The notes beneath the pieces are model-generated. The model saw only the letters and a program-made list of their open reading frames with translations. It was not told the origin of the DNA and did no database searches. The translations under genes were made by a program, and so were the position numbers. Positions 34,235 to 42,349 of a stretch of 64,000 nucleotides of DNA are shown one piece after another (within the stretch, counting starts at the first letter, position 1; each line of letters starts with the position of its first letter). Source of the stretch: Oscillospiraceae bacterium (lineage in GTDB: Bacteria; Bacillota; Clostridia; Oscillospirales; Oscillospiraceae). The stretch is from positions 1-64,000 of the forward strand of contig JAFPXK010000024.1 in NCBI GenBank assembly GCA_017412585.1. Direction: 5' to 3'.

Positions 34235-35026
34235 TTATCCTTCCCACTTGAATTCTTCCGGCATTTCGCCCTGGCAGGTCACGGTGCAGTCTGCCTCGCC
34301 GCCTGCCAGACGGATGACGTGGCTGCGGCACAGCTCCAGCACCGCCATAAACGTGGCCACGATCTCGCTGCGGGTTTTGCTGCCCCGAAACAGCAGCAAA
34401 AATCTTGTGATGCCCGCCTGCTTCAGCCGTCTGAAAATCTCATGGGCCTTGCGCTCCACCGGGTAGGGCTCCCGCTTCACAATCTCCTCAAAGGCCTTGG
34501 TGACCGGTGCCTCCACGGCTCCCTTGCGGTCGGCCACCTCCTGCATGGCCAGAATCAGGTCCCCCGGCTCCTGGTCATACTCGTAGATTTTGCCCCGCTC
34601 CATGGGCTCCGGGTTGCGCACCATGATGTCACGGCCGAACTCCCCCATGGGCCCCAGCCGCAGCGCCAGATCCTTCACCTTGGCGTAGATATCGCCCCGC
34701 TTGCGCTCCTCCAGGGACGCAATCAGCGCATCCATCTCGCTTTGGGCCTCCTCGTCCTCCAATGACAGCAGCATCCGAGTCTTGATATACATCAGGTGGG
34801 CCGCCATGGTGATAAACTCGCTTGCCACCTCCAGATCCATCTGCTGCCGCCGTTCCAGATATTCCAGGTACTGGTCCAGAATCAGCGCAATGGGAATGTC
34901 CTGAATCTCTATTTTATTTTTTCCCAGCAGGAACAGAATTAAGTCCAGGGGGCCTTCAAAATCCTGCAAAGCCTCGTCGGCCCTGCCCTGCACCACTTTT
35001 TCCAGTTTATAAATCGGATTGTCCAA
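34235..35026 (-). CDS. scpA: Segregation and condensation protein A
   Basis: A 263-residue kleisin. LQDFEGPLDLILFLLGKNKIEIQDI and FITMAAHLMYIKTRMLL form the N-terminal Smc-neck binding part; the C-terminal VATFMAVLELCRSHVIRL is the winged helix contacting the Smc head. It pairs with ScpB directly downstream. Length matches the family. Confidence 0.95.
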   Translation of the reverse strand: MDNPIYKLEKVVQGRADEALQDFEGPLDLILFLLGKNKIEIQDIPIALILDQYLEYLERRQQMDLEVASEFITMAAHLMYIKTRMLLSLEDEEAQSEMDALIASLEERKRGDIYAKVKDLALRLGPMGEFGRDIMVRNPEPMERGKIYEYDQEPGDLILAMQEVADRKGAVEAPVTKAFEEIVKREPYPVERKAHEIFRRLKQAGITRFLLLFRGSKTRSEIVATFMAVLELCRSHVIRLAGGEADCTVTCQGEMPEEFKWEG

Positions 35027-35031
35027 ATCAA

Positions 35032-35697
35032 TTACACCTCAAAGCCGACCACGCGGCAGAATAGGCGGAACAGGGTGCTGATGGCCACGTTGAGATACTG
35101 TGACGCAGCGCCCGCGCTCACCAGAAGAATCACCAGAATAAAGCCGAAGCGCTCATAGCGCATCAGCCACACATACGCCCGGTCCGGCAGGAACGAGGCC
35201 AGGATCTTGGAGCCGTCCAGAGGGGGAATGGGCAGCAGATTGAATACCCCCAGGCCGATGGAGAGTATGGCCGTGTCCCGCAGAAAATAGAACAGCGTCC
35301 CCGGCAGCTGCCCGGTGGCCAGCAAATAATTGGCCAGCAGCCTGTCGCCCAGAATCAGCAGCAGCGCCAGCACCAGGTTGGACACCGGCCCCGCCAGCGC
35401 CGTCAGCGCCATGCCCTGCTTGGGGTGCTTGAAGTAGCGCATATCCACCGGCACGGGCTTTGCCCAGCCCACCCCGGTGATGACCATGGACACGAAGCCC
35501 AGCCAGTCGATGTGGTGCAGCGGGTTCAGGCTCAGCCGGTGCTGCCGCTTGGCGGTGGGGTCGCCCAGTGCGTAGGCCGCAAAGCCGTGGCACATCTCGT
35601 GGAGTATGATACACAGCAGCGCCCCCGCCACCCGCAGCGCAGTGCTCTCCAGGCTGGCGAAATCCATTGCGCTCCAAAGATTGGATAAATAATTCAA
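35032..35697 (-). CDS. Site-2-protease-like (M50) membrane metalloprotease
   Basis: 221 residues from the TTG at 35697, which has GGGAGG seven bases upstream. An in-frame ATG at 35718 lacks any ribosome site and is less likely. The active site is HEMCHGFAAY (HExxH) near residue 45, and the second motif is NLLPIPPLDGSKIL with its metal Asp. Four or more membrane segments surround these. This short YwhC/YwhC-like form, lacking a PDZ domain, is common next to scpAB. Its substrate is unknown. It begins the twelve-gene run that ends at the IspH-S1 gene. Confidence 0.88.
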   Translation of the reverse strand: MNYLSNLWSAMDFASLESTALRVAGALLCIILHEMCHGFAAYALGDPTAKRQHRLSLNPLHHIDWLGFVSMVITGVGWAKPVPVDMRYFKHPKQGMALTALAGPVSNLVLALLLILGDRLLANYLLATGQLPGTLFYFLRDTAILSIGLGVFNLLPIPPLDGSKILASFLPDRAYVWLMRYERFGFILVILLVSAGAASQYLNVAISTLFRLFCRVVGFEV

Positions 35698-35880
35698 CGC
35701 GATTGCCTCCCGGGTCATAGGCACAATTAGCCAATTTACAGATATTATACCACAAACCAGAGGCAAAACACAAGGGCGATTCCCACCACATTTCGTAACC
35801 TGATTGTCACCCTTTTGTAACCCTTTTCCTGTCGCTCTATGGTATATTGTAGACAAGAAAAAAGAAGGAGGTAAGGCAAA

Positions 35881-36066
35881 ATGAAAGCCGTCAGAACCAT
35901 CGTTCCGCTGCTTCTCGTGTGTGTGCTGCTCACCCTGGTCACCCTGCTCGCCCCCGCAATGCACAGCGCCGCCCTCTCCTACCTCTCATTCAGCTTCGCG
36001 TCCCTGGTTGGCATCGTCTGCATCCTGGCTCTGGCATACACGATTCTGCACCGCGAAAACCCATGA
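35881..36066 (+). CDS. Small two-helix membrane protein
   Basis: 61 residues, with AAGGAGGTAAGGC before the ATG. Two hydrophobic segments (IVPLLLVCVLLTLVTLLAP and FASLVGIVCILALAYTIL) span most of it. An extended -10 (TGGTATATT, 35840-35848) lies upstream. The family is not recognised. It is divergent from the M50 gene and ends near a bidirectional terminator. Confidence 0.7.
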   Translation: MKAVRTIVPLLLVCVLLTLVTLLAPAMHSAALSYLSFSFASLVGIVCILALAYTILHRENP

Positions 36067-36149
36067 CTCTCCCCTTTCCTCCCCTGCCATGATCCATAGA
36101 GATACCTTCCCCGCATAGCGTTCCATCCCCCGCGGGCAGCACACATAGC

Positions 36150-36184
36150 AGCGCCCCCGCCTCGAAAGAGGCGGGGGCGCTTTT
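36150..36184. terminator. Bidirectional terminator
   Basis: A 14-bp perfect stem AGCGCCCCCGCCTC/GAGGCGGGGGCGCT with GAAA loop and TTTT, between convergent genes. Confidence 0.9.
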
Positions 36185-36202
36185 CGTCTTTCACGAAGCG
36201 GC

Positions 36203-36496
36203 TCACCGGTTCTTCTTCGCCAGCTCCATCAGCTCCGGATACCGGCTGATGATATAGCTGTAGCTCTTTCTGCCGTGGGGCACCAGACAGGCGGAGCAGT
36301 CCTTCACGCCGCTGTCAAGATACCGGAAGTTGCCGCCGCATTTGCTGCCCAGAGTGTACAGCGGGCAGTAGCAGAACAGGCAGTTGAAATCCTCCGGATG
36401 GTCCGTCTTATGGCAGGGGAAAAACTCGCAAGCCCTGTGCTGGGTAAAGGAGTAGGCGCACTCCTCCGGCTTCTTGCCCATTACGTCTTTCCGCAT
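36203..36496 (-). CDS. Cysteine-rich small-domain protein
   Basis: 97 residues with eight or more Cys in the arrangement of the Cys-rich small domain (PF04071): CEFFPCHK, FNCLFCYCPLY, CGGNF, DCSACLVPH. The pattern suggests a zinc or Fe-S site. Homologues are often near cobalamin genes, but here it follows the flavodiiron-rubredoxin gene by about 36 bases, so a redox or metal role with that enzyme is plausible. ATG 36496 is preferred over GTG 36505 because GGCGGGTG fits it. Confidence 0.82.
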   Translation of the reverse strand: MRKDVMGKKPEECAYSFTQHRACEFFPCHKTDHPEDFNCLFCYCPLYTLGSKCGGNFRYLDSGVKDCSACLVPHGRKSYSYIISRYPELMELAKKNR

Positions 36497-36532
36497 GATA
36501 TTCACCCGCCTTTCACCGTGGGATAAAGGTCT

Positions 36533-37921
36533 TTACTCAGCCTTCTCGAACATGTCCTTGCCCACGCCGCAGATGGGGCAGCACCAGTCATCGGGCAGGG
36601 CCTCGAAGGGGGTGCCGGGAGCGATGCCGCTGTCGGGATCACCCACCGCCGGGTCGTACACGTAGCCGCAGGGGCCGCAAACATACTTGCTCATGGATTT
36701 GTCCTCCGTATCATTATTTTCAGGCTCGTCCTGGATATTGAGCAGGCTCTTCACCAGAGCCGGAACCTGTGCAAAATCACCCTCCTCGGGGTTCCAAAGG
36801 GAGCGCACGTTTTCCTCGATGACCTCGAAGCCGCATTCCGCCAACCGAGCCTGCAAAAGCTTCACACTCTCGCCGCTCCAGCCGTAGCAGCCAAAGGCGG
36901 CAGCCCGCTTGTTCTTGAACTTCAACTGCTTCATGAATTCCAGCAGCCCTGCCACGCTGGACAGGATGCTGTTCACCACCGTGGGGGAGCCCAGTGCGAT
37001 GGCCTTGGACTTGAAAATCTCCGTCATGATCTCGTTCTTGTCCTGCTTGGCGCAGTTGAACACCTTCACCACCGTGTTGGGGCTCTGGGCGGAGATCTCC
37101 CGGGCAATGGCGTGGGCCAGCTTGACGGTGCCCTCCCACATGGTGTCGTACACCACCGTCACCTGGTCCTCCTGGTAGGCGTCGGCCCAGAGGGCGTACT
37201 GCCGCACGATCTGCATGGGGTCCTCCCGCCAGATGGCGCCGTGGGAGGGGGCGATCATCTCAATGGGCAGCGCCAGCTTGTCCAGCTCCTCCAGCTTCTT
37301 GGTCAGCACACCCGCAAAGGGATTGAGAATATTGGTGAAATATTTGATGGCCTCTTTCCACAGCAGGCACTGGTCCGCCTTGTCGGCAAACAGCTCCTCC
37401 ACGGCGAAATGCTGGCCAAAGGCGTCGTTGGAGAACAGAATGTTGTCCCCGGTCATAAAGGTGGCCATGGAGTCGGGCCAGTGGAGCATCTTCATCTCCA
37501 CGAAAATCAGCTTTTTGCCGTTGCCGATGTCCAGGGTGTCGCCGGTCTTTACCACGTGGAAGTTCCAGCCCCGCTTGCCGTACTGCCCCTCCAGGCTCTT
37601 GACGGCGGCGGCGGTGCAGTAGATGGGGGTGTCGGGAATCTCGTCCATCAGCGCGGTGAGAGAGCCGGAATGGTCGCACTCGCCGTGGTTGGCGATGATG
37701 TAATCAATCTTGTGGAGATCGATTTCCTTCTTCAGATTCTCCACAAACTCAAACCGATGGGGCACCCACACGGTGTCCACCAGTACGGTCTTTTCCTCCT
37801 CGATGAGATAGGCGTTCTGGCTGGAGCCGTTCATAATGGAGTAATCATCCCCGTGGAAGGTCTCCAGCTCCCAGTCGATATAGCCTACCCAGCTTACGTT
37901 GCCCTTGATGTGCTTTTTCAT
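36533..37921 (-). CDS. Flavodiiron protein with C-terminal rubredoxin
   Basis: 462 residues in three domains. The metallo-beta-lactamase diiron domain has HGECDHSG (His 79, Glu 81, Asp 83, His 84) and MLHWPDSM. A flavodoxin domain (about 255-395) binds FMN. A rubredoxin domain (about 408-462) has [12 protein letters not shown] and CPICG, with four Cys for iron. The enzyme reduces O2 to water or NO to N2O; fused rubredoxin passes electrons from an NADH oxidoreductase. It is a cytoplasmic defence against oxygen in a strict anaerobe. AAGGAGAAG precedes the ATG; the promoter sits inside the terminator of the preceding operon. Confidence 0.94.
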   Translation of the reverse strand: MKKHIKGNVSWVGYIDWELETFHGDDYSIMNGSSQNAYLIEEEKTVLVDTVWVPHRFEFVENLKKEIDLHKIDYIIANHGECDHSGSLTALMDEIPDTPIYCTAAAVKSLEGQYGKRGWNFHVVKTGDTLDIGNGKKLIFVEMKMLHWPDSMATFMTGDNILFSNDAFGQHFAVEELFADKADQCLLWKEAIKYFTNILNPFAGVLTKKLEELDKLALPIEMIAPSHGAIWREDPMQIVRQYALWADAYQEDQVTVVYDTMWEGTVKLAHAIAREISAQSPNTVVKVFNCAKQDKNEIMTEIFKSKAIALGSPTVVNSILSSVAGLLEFMKQLKFKNKRAAAFGCYGWSGESVKLLQARLAECGFEVIEENVRSLWNPEEGDFAQVPALVKSLLNIQDEPENNDTEDKSMSKYVCGPCGYVYDPAVGDPDSGIAPGTPFEALPDDWCCPICGVGKDMFEKAE

Positions 37922-37969
37922 GTTGCGCTTCTCCTTACGGCAGTATTCTACCTTGACATTGTATCATCC

Positions 37970-37998
37970 ATTATATAAAAATCCTGTTGCGTCTGCAA
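37970..37998 (-). promoter_or_regulatory. Promoter of the flavodiiron gene
   Basis: On the minus strand, TTGCAG (37998-37993), 17 bases, TATAAT (37975-37970). The -35 lies in an arm of the upstream terminator hairpin. A second TACAAT occurs at 37957-37962. Confidence 0.65.
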
Positions 37999-38006
37999 CA
38001 GGATTT
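37977..38006 (-). terminator. Terminator of the feo-HMA operon
   Basis: The arms AAAATCCTGTTGC/GCAACAGGATTTT with loop AGAC. On the minus strand it ends in TTTTT. Confidence 0.85.
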
Positions 38007-38031
38007 TCTGAATTTTCCGTAAAACCTTTGG

Positions 38032-38283
38032 TCAGCCGAAAAGAGAAAACCGTTTCTTCTCCACGCTCTCCGTTTTCACGTCGCACACCCGGTATCCCGT
38101 GGCCTCAATGGCGGCGCGCAAATCGTTTTCATCCAGCGCATTCTCCGAAAGGATCTCCGTCACGCCCTTTTTGAACGAGGACGTCACTTTTTTCACGGCG
38201 AATTTTCCCCGCACGGCGTCGTTGACGTGGGCCTCGCACATAGAGCAGGCCATACCGTCGATGGTCAAAGTGGTCTTGATCAT
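38032..38283 (-). CDS. Heavy-metal-associated domain protein
   Basis: 83 residues. IKTTLTIDGMACSMCEAHVND is the HMA fold with a CxxC metal site (CSMC). The second half (LDENDLRAAIEATGYRVCDV) completes the ferredoxin-like fold. A Lys/Phe tail follows. ATG 38283 is supported by AAGGGA; a longer in-frame start is rejected. It ends the Feo operon, so it may handle iron or another transition metal rather than copper. Confidence 0.85.
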   Translation of the reverse strand: MIKTTLTIDGMACSMCEAHVNDAVRGKFAVKKVTSSFKKGVTEILSENALDENDLRAAIEATGYRVCDVKTESVEKKRFSLFG

Positions 38284-38341
38284 TTTCGTTCCCTTTCCAT
38301 ACAATCGGGGAGGCGCAGTTTCCCGCGCCTCCCCTGTTGCC

Positions 38342-38515
38342 TTATGCCTTGCTTTGGCAGTGCTGGCAGCCGTGACAGCTGCTGCAGTTGCCGCCGCAGG
38401 AGGAGCGACCGGCCCGCTTATCCGCTACCATTTTCTTCACGATAAGCGTCACGACCGCCGCCAGCACCAGCACCACCGCGATGGTGCCCAAATTCATCTG
38501 CAGCCACAGCATCAT
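38342..38515 (-). CDS. FeoB-associated Cys-rich membrane protein
   Basis: A 57-residue protein missed by longer ORF cut-offs. One membrane helix (LGTIAVVLVLAAVVTLIV) is followed by a Cys-rich tail (SSCGGNCSSCHGCQHC, six Cys). This is the known FeoB-associated family found directly downstream of feoB. The first of two tandem ATGs (38515, 38512) starts it; AAAGGATG lies upstream. Six Cys and one His in the tail could bind ferrous iron. The feoB stop lies 40 bases before it. Confidence 0.88.
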   Translation of the reverse strand: MMLWLQMNLGTIAVVLVLAAVVTLIVKKMVADKRAGRSSCGGNCSSCHGCQHCQSKA

Positions 38516-38555
38516 ATCCGATCACATCCTTTCCGCTTGAAATCGTCTTTTGAAA

Positions 38556-41048
38556 TTACACCCGCACGTTGCCGGTGAGCTTGGTGGCCTCCTTGTAAGG
38601 CCGCACCAGCATGTACACCACAGCGGCAATGATCACCACCGACAGCACCACGCCGATGACGTTGGCCTGACCGGCAAACAGGTTCATCAGCTGGTACACG
38701 CAGAAGGCCACCACATAGGCGAAGCCGCACTGATAGCCGATGGCAAACCAGGTCCACTTGCGGTTGTTCATCTCACGTCTGATAGCGCCGATAGCGGCAA
38801 AGCAGGGGGCGCACAGCAGGTTGAAGATGAGGAAGCTCATGCCGGACGCCGCGGTGAACTGCTGGGCCAGCTCGCCCCACACGGACAGCTCGCCGCCGCC
38901 GTACAGGGTGCCCATGGTAGCCACGATGTTCTCCTTGGCCACCAGGCCGGTGACGGAGGCCACGGCGGCCTGCCAGTTGCCCCAGCCCAGAGGCGCGAAC
39001 AGCCATGCGATGGCGCCGCCAATCTTGGCCAGGATGCTCATGCCAATCTCCTCTTCCTCCAGCATGCCGAAGGCGCCGTCATGCCAGCCAAAGCGGGACA
39101 GGAACCAGATAACGATGGTGGACAGCAGGATGATGGTGCCGGCCTTCTTGATGAAGGACCAGCCCCGCTCCCACATGCTGCGCAGCACGTTGCCCAGAGT
39201 GGGCCAGTGGTACGCGGGCAGCTCCATCACGAAGGGAGCAGGCTCGCCGGCGAACATCTTTGTCTTCTTCAGGATGATGCCGGAGATAATGATGGCCGCC
39301 AGGCCGATGAAGTAGGCCCCGGTGGACACCCAGGCGCTGCCGCCGAAGATGGCGCCGGCGATCATGGCGATAAAGGGCACCTTGGCGCCGCAGGGGATAA
39401 ACGTGGTAGTCATGATGGTCATGCGGCGGTCGCGCTCATTCTCAATGGTGCGGGAGGCCATAACGCCGGGGATGCCGCAGCCGGTACCGATCAGAATGGG
39501 GATAAAGGACTTGCCGGACAGGCCGAAGCGGCGGAACACACGGTCCAGCACGAAGGCCACACGGGCCATGTAGCCGCAGGCCTCCACGAAGGCCAGCAGC
39601 AGGAACAGCACCAGCATCTGGGGCACGAAGCCCAGCACGGCGCCCACGCCGGCCACGATGCCGTCCAGAATCAGGCCCTTCAGCCAGTCGGCGCAGCCGA
39701 TGGCGTCCAGACCGCTCTCCACGAGGACGGGCACGCCGGGCACCCACACGCCGAAGTCGGCGGGATCGGGCTCGTCAAAGCCGTTCTCCTCAAAGTAGCT
39801 GACAGCGTCGGTAAAGGCCATGGCGTTGGTCTCGTCACCGGCGTCCTCCGGGATATCCTTGGCGTCGAAGTAGACGGCGATTTCGCTCTCCTCCAACGTC
39901 TCCTCGTCCTCCACGGTGTACGCCACCACGGACTCGTCAGCGGTAAACGCCTTGGCCTCGGCCAGCAGTGCGTCGCCGTCAAAGTCCTCGGCCTCGGTGT
40001 CCAGACCCAGGTAGGCGTCAATGGCGTTGGCAGCCGCGCCGTAGTCCTCGGCGGATTCCTCATAGGCGGCGGTGCCGATGCCGAACAGGTGGAAGCCATC
40101 GCCAAACAGGCCGTCGTTGGCCCAGTCGGTGGCCGCCGCGCCCACGGTAACCATGGAGATATAGTAGATGAGGAACATCACCAGGGCGAAGATGGGCAGA
40201 CCCAGCCAGCGGTTGGTAACGATCTTGTCGATCTTATCGGAGGTGGACAGCTGACCGGCGCCCTTCTTTTTGTAGGAAGCCTTCAGAATGTCGGCAATGT
40301 ACACGTAGCGCTCGTTGGTGATGATGGACTCGGCGTCGTCATCCAGCTCCTTCTCGGCAGCCTGAATATCGCTCTCAATATGCTCCCGGGTGGCCTGGGA
40401 GATGTTCAGCTGCTCCAGCACCTTGTCGTCCCGCTCGAACACCTTGATGGCGTACCACCGCTGCTGCTCCTCGGGCATATCGTGTACCACCGCCTCCTCA
40501 ATGTGGGCGATGGCGTGCTCCACCGGGCCGGAGAAGGTGTGCATGGGCACGGTCTTCTCGTTCCTGGCGGCAGCGATGGCAGCCTCGGCGGCCTCCATGA
40601 CGCCGTCGCCCTTCAGGGCGGAGATCTCCACGATCTGGCAGCCCAGCTGGCGGCTCAGCTCCTTGGTGTTGATGGTGTCGCCGTTCTTCTTCACTACGTC
40701 CATCATATTGATGGCGATGACCACCGGGATGCCCAGCTCGGTAAGCTGGGTGGTGAGATACAGGTTGCGCTCCAGATTGGTGCCGTCGATAATGTTCAGA
40801 ATGGCGTCGGGGCGCTCGCCGATCAGATAGTTACGGGCCACCACTTCCTCCAGCGTGTAGGGGGACAGGGAGTAGATGCCGGGCAGGTCGGTGATGGTCA
40901 CGCCGTCATGCTTGCGCAGCTTGCCTTCCTTCTTCTCCACGGTGACGCCGGGCCAATTGCCCACGAACTGGTTGGAGCCCGTCAGGGCGTTAAACAGCGT
41001 GGTTTTACCGCTGTTGGGGTTGCCCGCCAGGGCAATGCGAATATCCAT
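38556..41048 (-). CDS. feoB: Ferrous iron transporter FeoB
   Basis: 830 residues. The cytoplasmic G domain has GNPNSGKTT (about 9-17), DLPGIYSL and NMMD, followed by a GDI-like helical domain and a membrane domain with gate motifs. A roughly 110-residue acidic insertion (about 327-435; rich in Glu/Asp, for example ESAEDYG and EEDTLE-type sequence) sits between the first and second membrane segments, predicted outside the cell. Typical FeoB is 700-780 residues. ATG 41048 is preferred over an upstream in-frame ATG because the core begins there. It imports Fe(II) with FeoA. Confidence 0.96.
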   Translation of the reverse strand: MDIRIALAGNPNSGKTTLFNALTGSNQFVGNWPGVTVEKKEGKLRKHDGVTITDLPGIYSLSPYTLEEVVARNYLIGERPDAILNIIDGTNLERNLYLTTQLTELGIPVVIAINMMDVVKKNGDTINTKELSRQLGCQIVEISALKGDGVMEAAEAAIAAARNEKTVPMHTFSGPVEHAIAHIEEAVVHDMPEEQQRWYAIKVFERDDKVLEQLNISQATREHIESDIQAAEKELDDDAESIITNERYVYIADILKASYKKKGAGQLSTSDKIDKIVTNRWLGLPIFALVMFLIYYISMVTVGAAATDWANDGLFGDGFHLFGIGTAAYEESAEDYGAAANAIDAYLGLDTEAEDFDGDALLAEAKAFTADESVVAYTVEDEETLEESEIAVYFDAKDIPEDAGDETNAMAFTDAVSYFEENGFDEPDPADFGVWVPGVPVLVESGLDAIGCADWLKGLILDGIVAGVGAVLGFVPQMLVLFLLLAFVEACGYMARVAFVLDRVFRRFGLSGKSFIPILIGTGCGIPGVMASRTIENERDRRMTIMTTTFIPCGAKVPFIAMIAGAIFGGSAWVSTGAYFIGLAAIIISGIILKKTKMFAGEPAPFVMELPAYHWPTLGNVLRSMWERGWSFIKKAGTIILLSTIVIWFLSRFGWHDGAFGMLEEEEIGMSILAKIGGAIAWLFAPLGWGNWQAAVASVTGLVAKENIVATMGTLYGGGELSVWGELAQQFTAASGMSFLIFNLLCAPCFAAIGAIRREMNNRKWTWFAIGYQCGFAYVVAFCVYQLMNLFAGQANVIGVVLSVVIIAAVVYMLVRPYKEATKLTGNVRV

Positions 41049-41065
41049 ACGATTTCTCTCCTCTC

Positions 41066-41293
41066 TCACATTTCCACGTCCACCATTTCGGCGTCCGCCT
41101 TCCGCAGGCTCAGCTCGTAGCCCCGCACGGTGATCTCAATGGGATCGCCCAGGGGCGCCACCTTGCGCACGTAGACCTCCACGCCCTTGGTGATGCCCAT
41201 GTCCATAATGCGGCGCTTCACGGCACCCTCGCCCCGCAGCTTCAGCACGCGGGCGGTCTGGCCAACAGGTACTTCTCTCAGATTGGTAACCAT
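41066..41293 (-). CDS. feoA: FeoA-family protein (first copy before feoB)
   Basis: 75 residues of the SH3-like FeoA fold. VPVGQTARVLKLRGEGAVKRRIMDMGI and PLGDPIEITVRGYELSLRKADA match the conserved blocks. FeoA is thought to contact the FeoB G domain. It lies 17 bases from feoB and about 31 bases after a second FeoA-like gene. Confidence 0.93.
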   Translation of the reverse strand: MVTNLREVPVGQTARVLKLRGEGAVKRRIMDMGITKGVEVYVRKVAPLGDPIEITVRGYELSLRKADAEMVDVEM

Positions 41294-41324
41294 TATGTCT
41301 CCTCCTATCTATGTAAACACAAAT

Positions 41325-41537
41325 TTACACCATGATTTTCTGGGCCAGCTTCTGGTCCAGGGCCACCCGGGCCTCCTTCACGTTCACGATGAGGTTCTCA
41401 TTCACCCGCGCCACCACGATGACGCTGCCCCCGGCCACAAAGCCCAGGTTCTCCAGGTGACGCTTCACCTCTGTCGTCCCGCCGATGCGGCGAATGATCT
41501 GCTCCTCGCCCTCCGTTGCCAGTGTCAGCGGCATCAT
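41325..41537 (-). CDS. FeoA-family protein (leading copy)
   Basis: 70 residues. EEQIIRRIGGTTEVKRHLENLGF and VNENLIVNVKEARVALDQKLAQKI resemble FeoA. It starts with tandem ATGs after AGAGGAGA. Two FeoA-like genes before feoB are common in clostridia. It is the first gene of the iron operon and lies just after the triple operator. Confidence 0.88.
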   Translation of the reverse strand: MMPLTLATEGEEQIIRRIGGTTEVKRHLENLGFVAGGSVIVVARVNENLIVNVKEARVALDQKLAQKIMV

Positions 41538-41568
41538 ATCCAGGATCTCCTCTCTATACCTCTCGGTG

Positions 41569-41584
41569 ATTAGCGCAGCCTAAC
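41569..41584 (-). promoter_or_regulatory. Iron-box-like inverted repeat, copy 3
   Basis: On the minus strand GTTAGGCTGCGCTAAT, an imperfect inverted repeat similar to copies 1 and 2. It lies within the untranslated leader about 34 bases from copy 2. Confidence 0.5.
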
Positions 41585-41602
41585 CATATAGCAAAATATA
41601 TA

Positions 41603-41618
41603 GTTAGCTCTCGCTAAC
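41603..41618 (-). promoter_or_regulatory. Iron-box-like inverted repeat, copy 2
   Basis: Perfect GTTAGCGAGAGCTAAC (6-4-6) on the minus strand, just past the predicted transcription start. It resembles DtxR/IdeR-type boxes with their TTAG...CTAA arms. Confidence 0.65.
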
Positions 41619-41628
41619 GTTCAATGGT

Positions 41629-41657
41629 ATTATAGTTATCTTAAGCTAACTTGTCAA
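41629..41657 (-). promoter_or_regulatory. Promoter of the feo operon
   Basis: On the minus strand, TTGACA (41657-41652), 17 bases, TATAAT (41634-41629), both hexamers perfect. Confidence 0.88.
41635..41650 (-). promoter_or_regulatory. Iron-box-like inverted repeat, copy 1, in the promoter spacer
   Basis: GTTAGCTTAAGATAAC fills the spacer between the -35 and -10 hexamers. A bound repressor here would block RNA polymerase directly. Confidence 0.65.
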
Positions 41658-41773
41658 CCGTTTTTTCCCGGAAATGGCGATTTTTGCGGAATAAACGCCC
41701 AGTTATCCCAAAAATAGAAAACGCACAGCCGCCCCGAAAGCCGCCATGCGCTCACTTAAAATATAATGTATCA

Positions 41774-42349
41774 TCACGGAATCGGTGTAAAGGAAATTGG
41801 CTTGCCATCATCGTCAAACACAATTTGATAGCCGTGCCCCGGCTCAGGCGTCCGGGCATAGGTGTCGGCTAAATCCGCCGGGAACCAACGCCGCAGCAGC
41901 ATCACGATGACGCCGCCGTGCACCACGCATACCGCGTCACGGTCCCGGGCCAGAATCGGCGCAATGGCCTCCCCTACCCTGTCGTATACCATCTGAAAGC
42001 TGTCGCCTCCCGGCGCACGGTGCTGCTCCACGTCGCCGGTGCACCATGCCTGAAAGGCGGGATCGTCCTTCAAATCCTCGTAGGACTTCATCTCCCACGC
42101 CCCGAAGTCCATCTCCCGCAGCCCCGGCACCTGGGTGTGGGCCGTGTCGCCGTACAAAATGGCAAAGGTCTGCTCTGTCCGAAGCATACCGCTGGTGTAG
42201 TAGTCCTGCCCCCGGGGATAGTCCGCCGTCTCCCTCAGCTGCCGCAGCGCCGCCTCCCCCTCCGGGGCCAGCGGAATGTCGGCGCCGCCATAGTAGAGCC
42301 GCCGCAAATTCCCCTCGGTGAGGCCATGTCGAATCAATGTCAAAATCAT
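41774..42349 (-). CDS. cobC: Histidine phosphatase, probable alpha-ribazole phosphatase
   Basis: 191 residues of the histidine phosphatase family: LIRHGLTEGN supplies the phosphorylated His near residue 8, and CVVHGGVIVMLLR the second His. EMDFGAWEMKSYEDL is the typical substrate loop. In cobalamin synthesis CobC removes phosphate from alpha-ribazole-5'-phosphate or from adenosylcobalamin-5'-phosphate. Its place as last gene of the cob operon, with a four-base overlap, supports that role over a phosphoglycerate mutase. Confidence 0.88.
   Translation of the reverse strand: MILTLIRHGLTEGNLRRLYYGGADIPLAPEGEAALRQLRETADYPRGQDYYTSGMLRTEQTFAILYGDTAHTQVPGLREMDFGAWEMKSYEDLKDDPAFQAWCTGDVEQHRAPGGDSFQMVYDRVGEAIAPILARDRDAVCVVHGGVIVMLLRRWFPADLADTYARTPEPGHGYQIVFDDDGKPISFTPIP

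Noticed and set aside
38550-41120. 856-residue plus-strand open frame
   Set aside because: It lies fully antisense to feoB, whose motifs are unambiguous. Long shadow frames are expected in this high-GC sequence. It has no family motif and no ribosome site.
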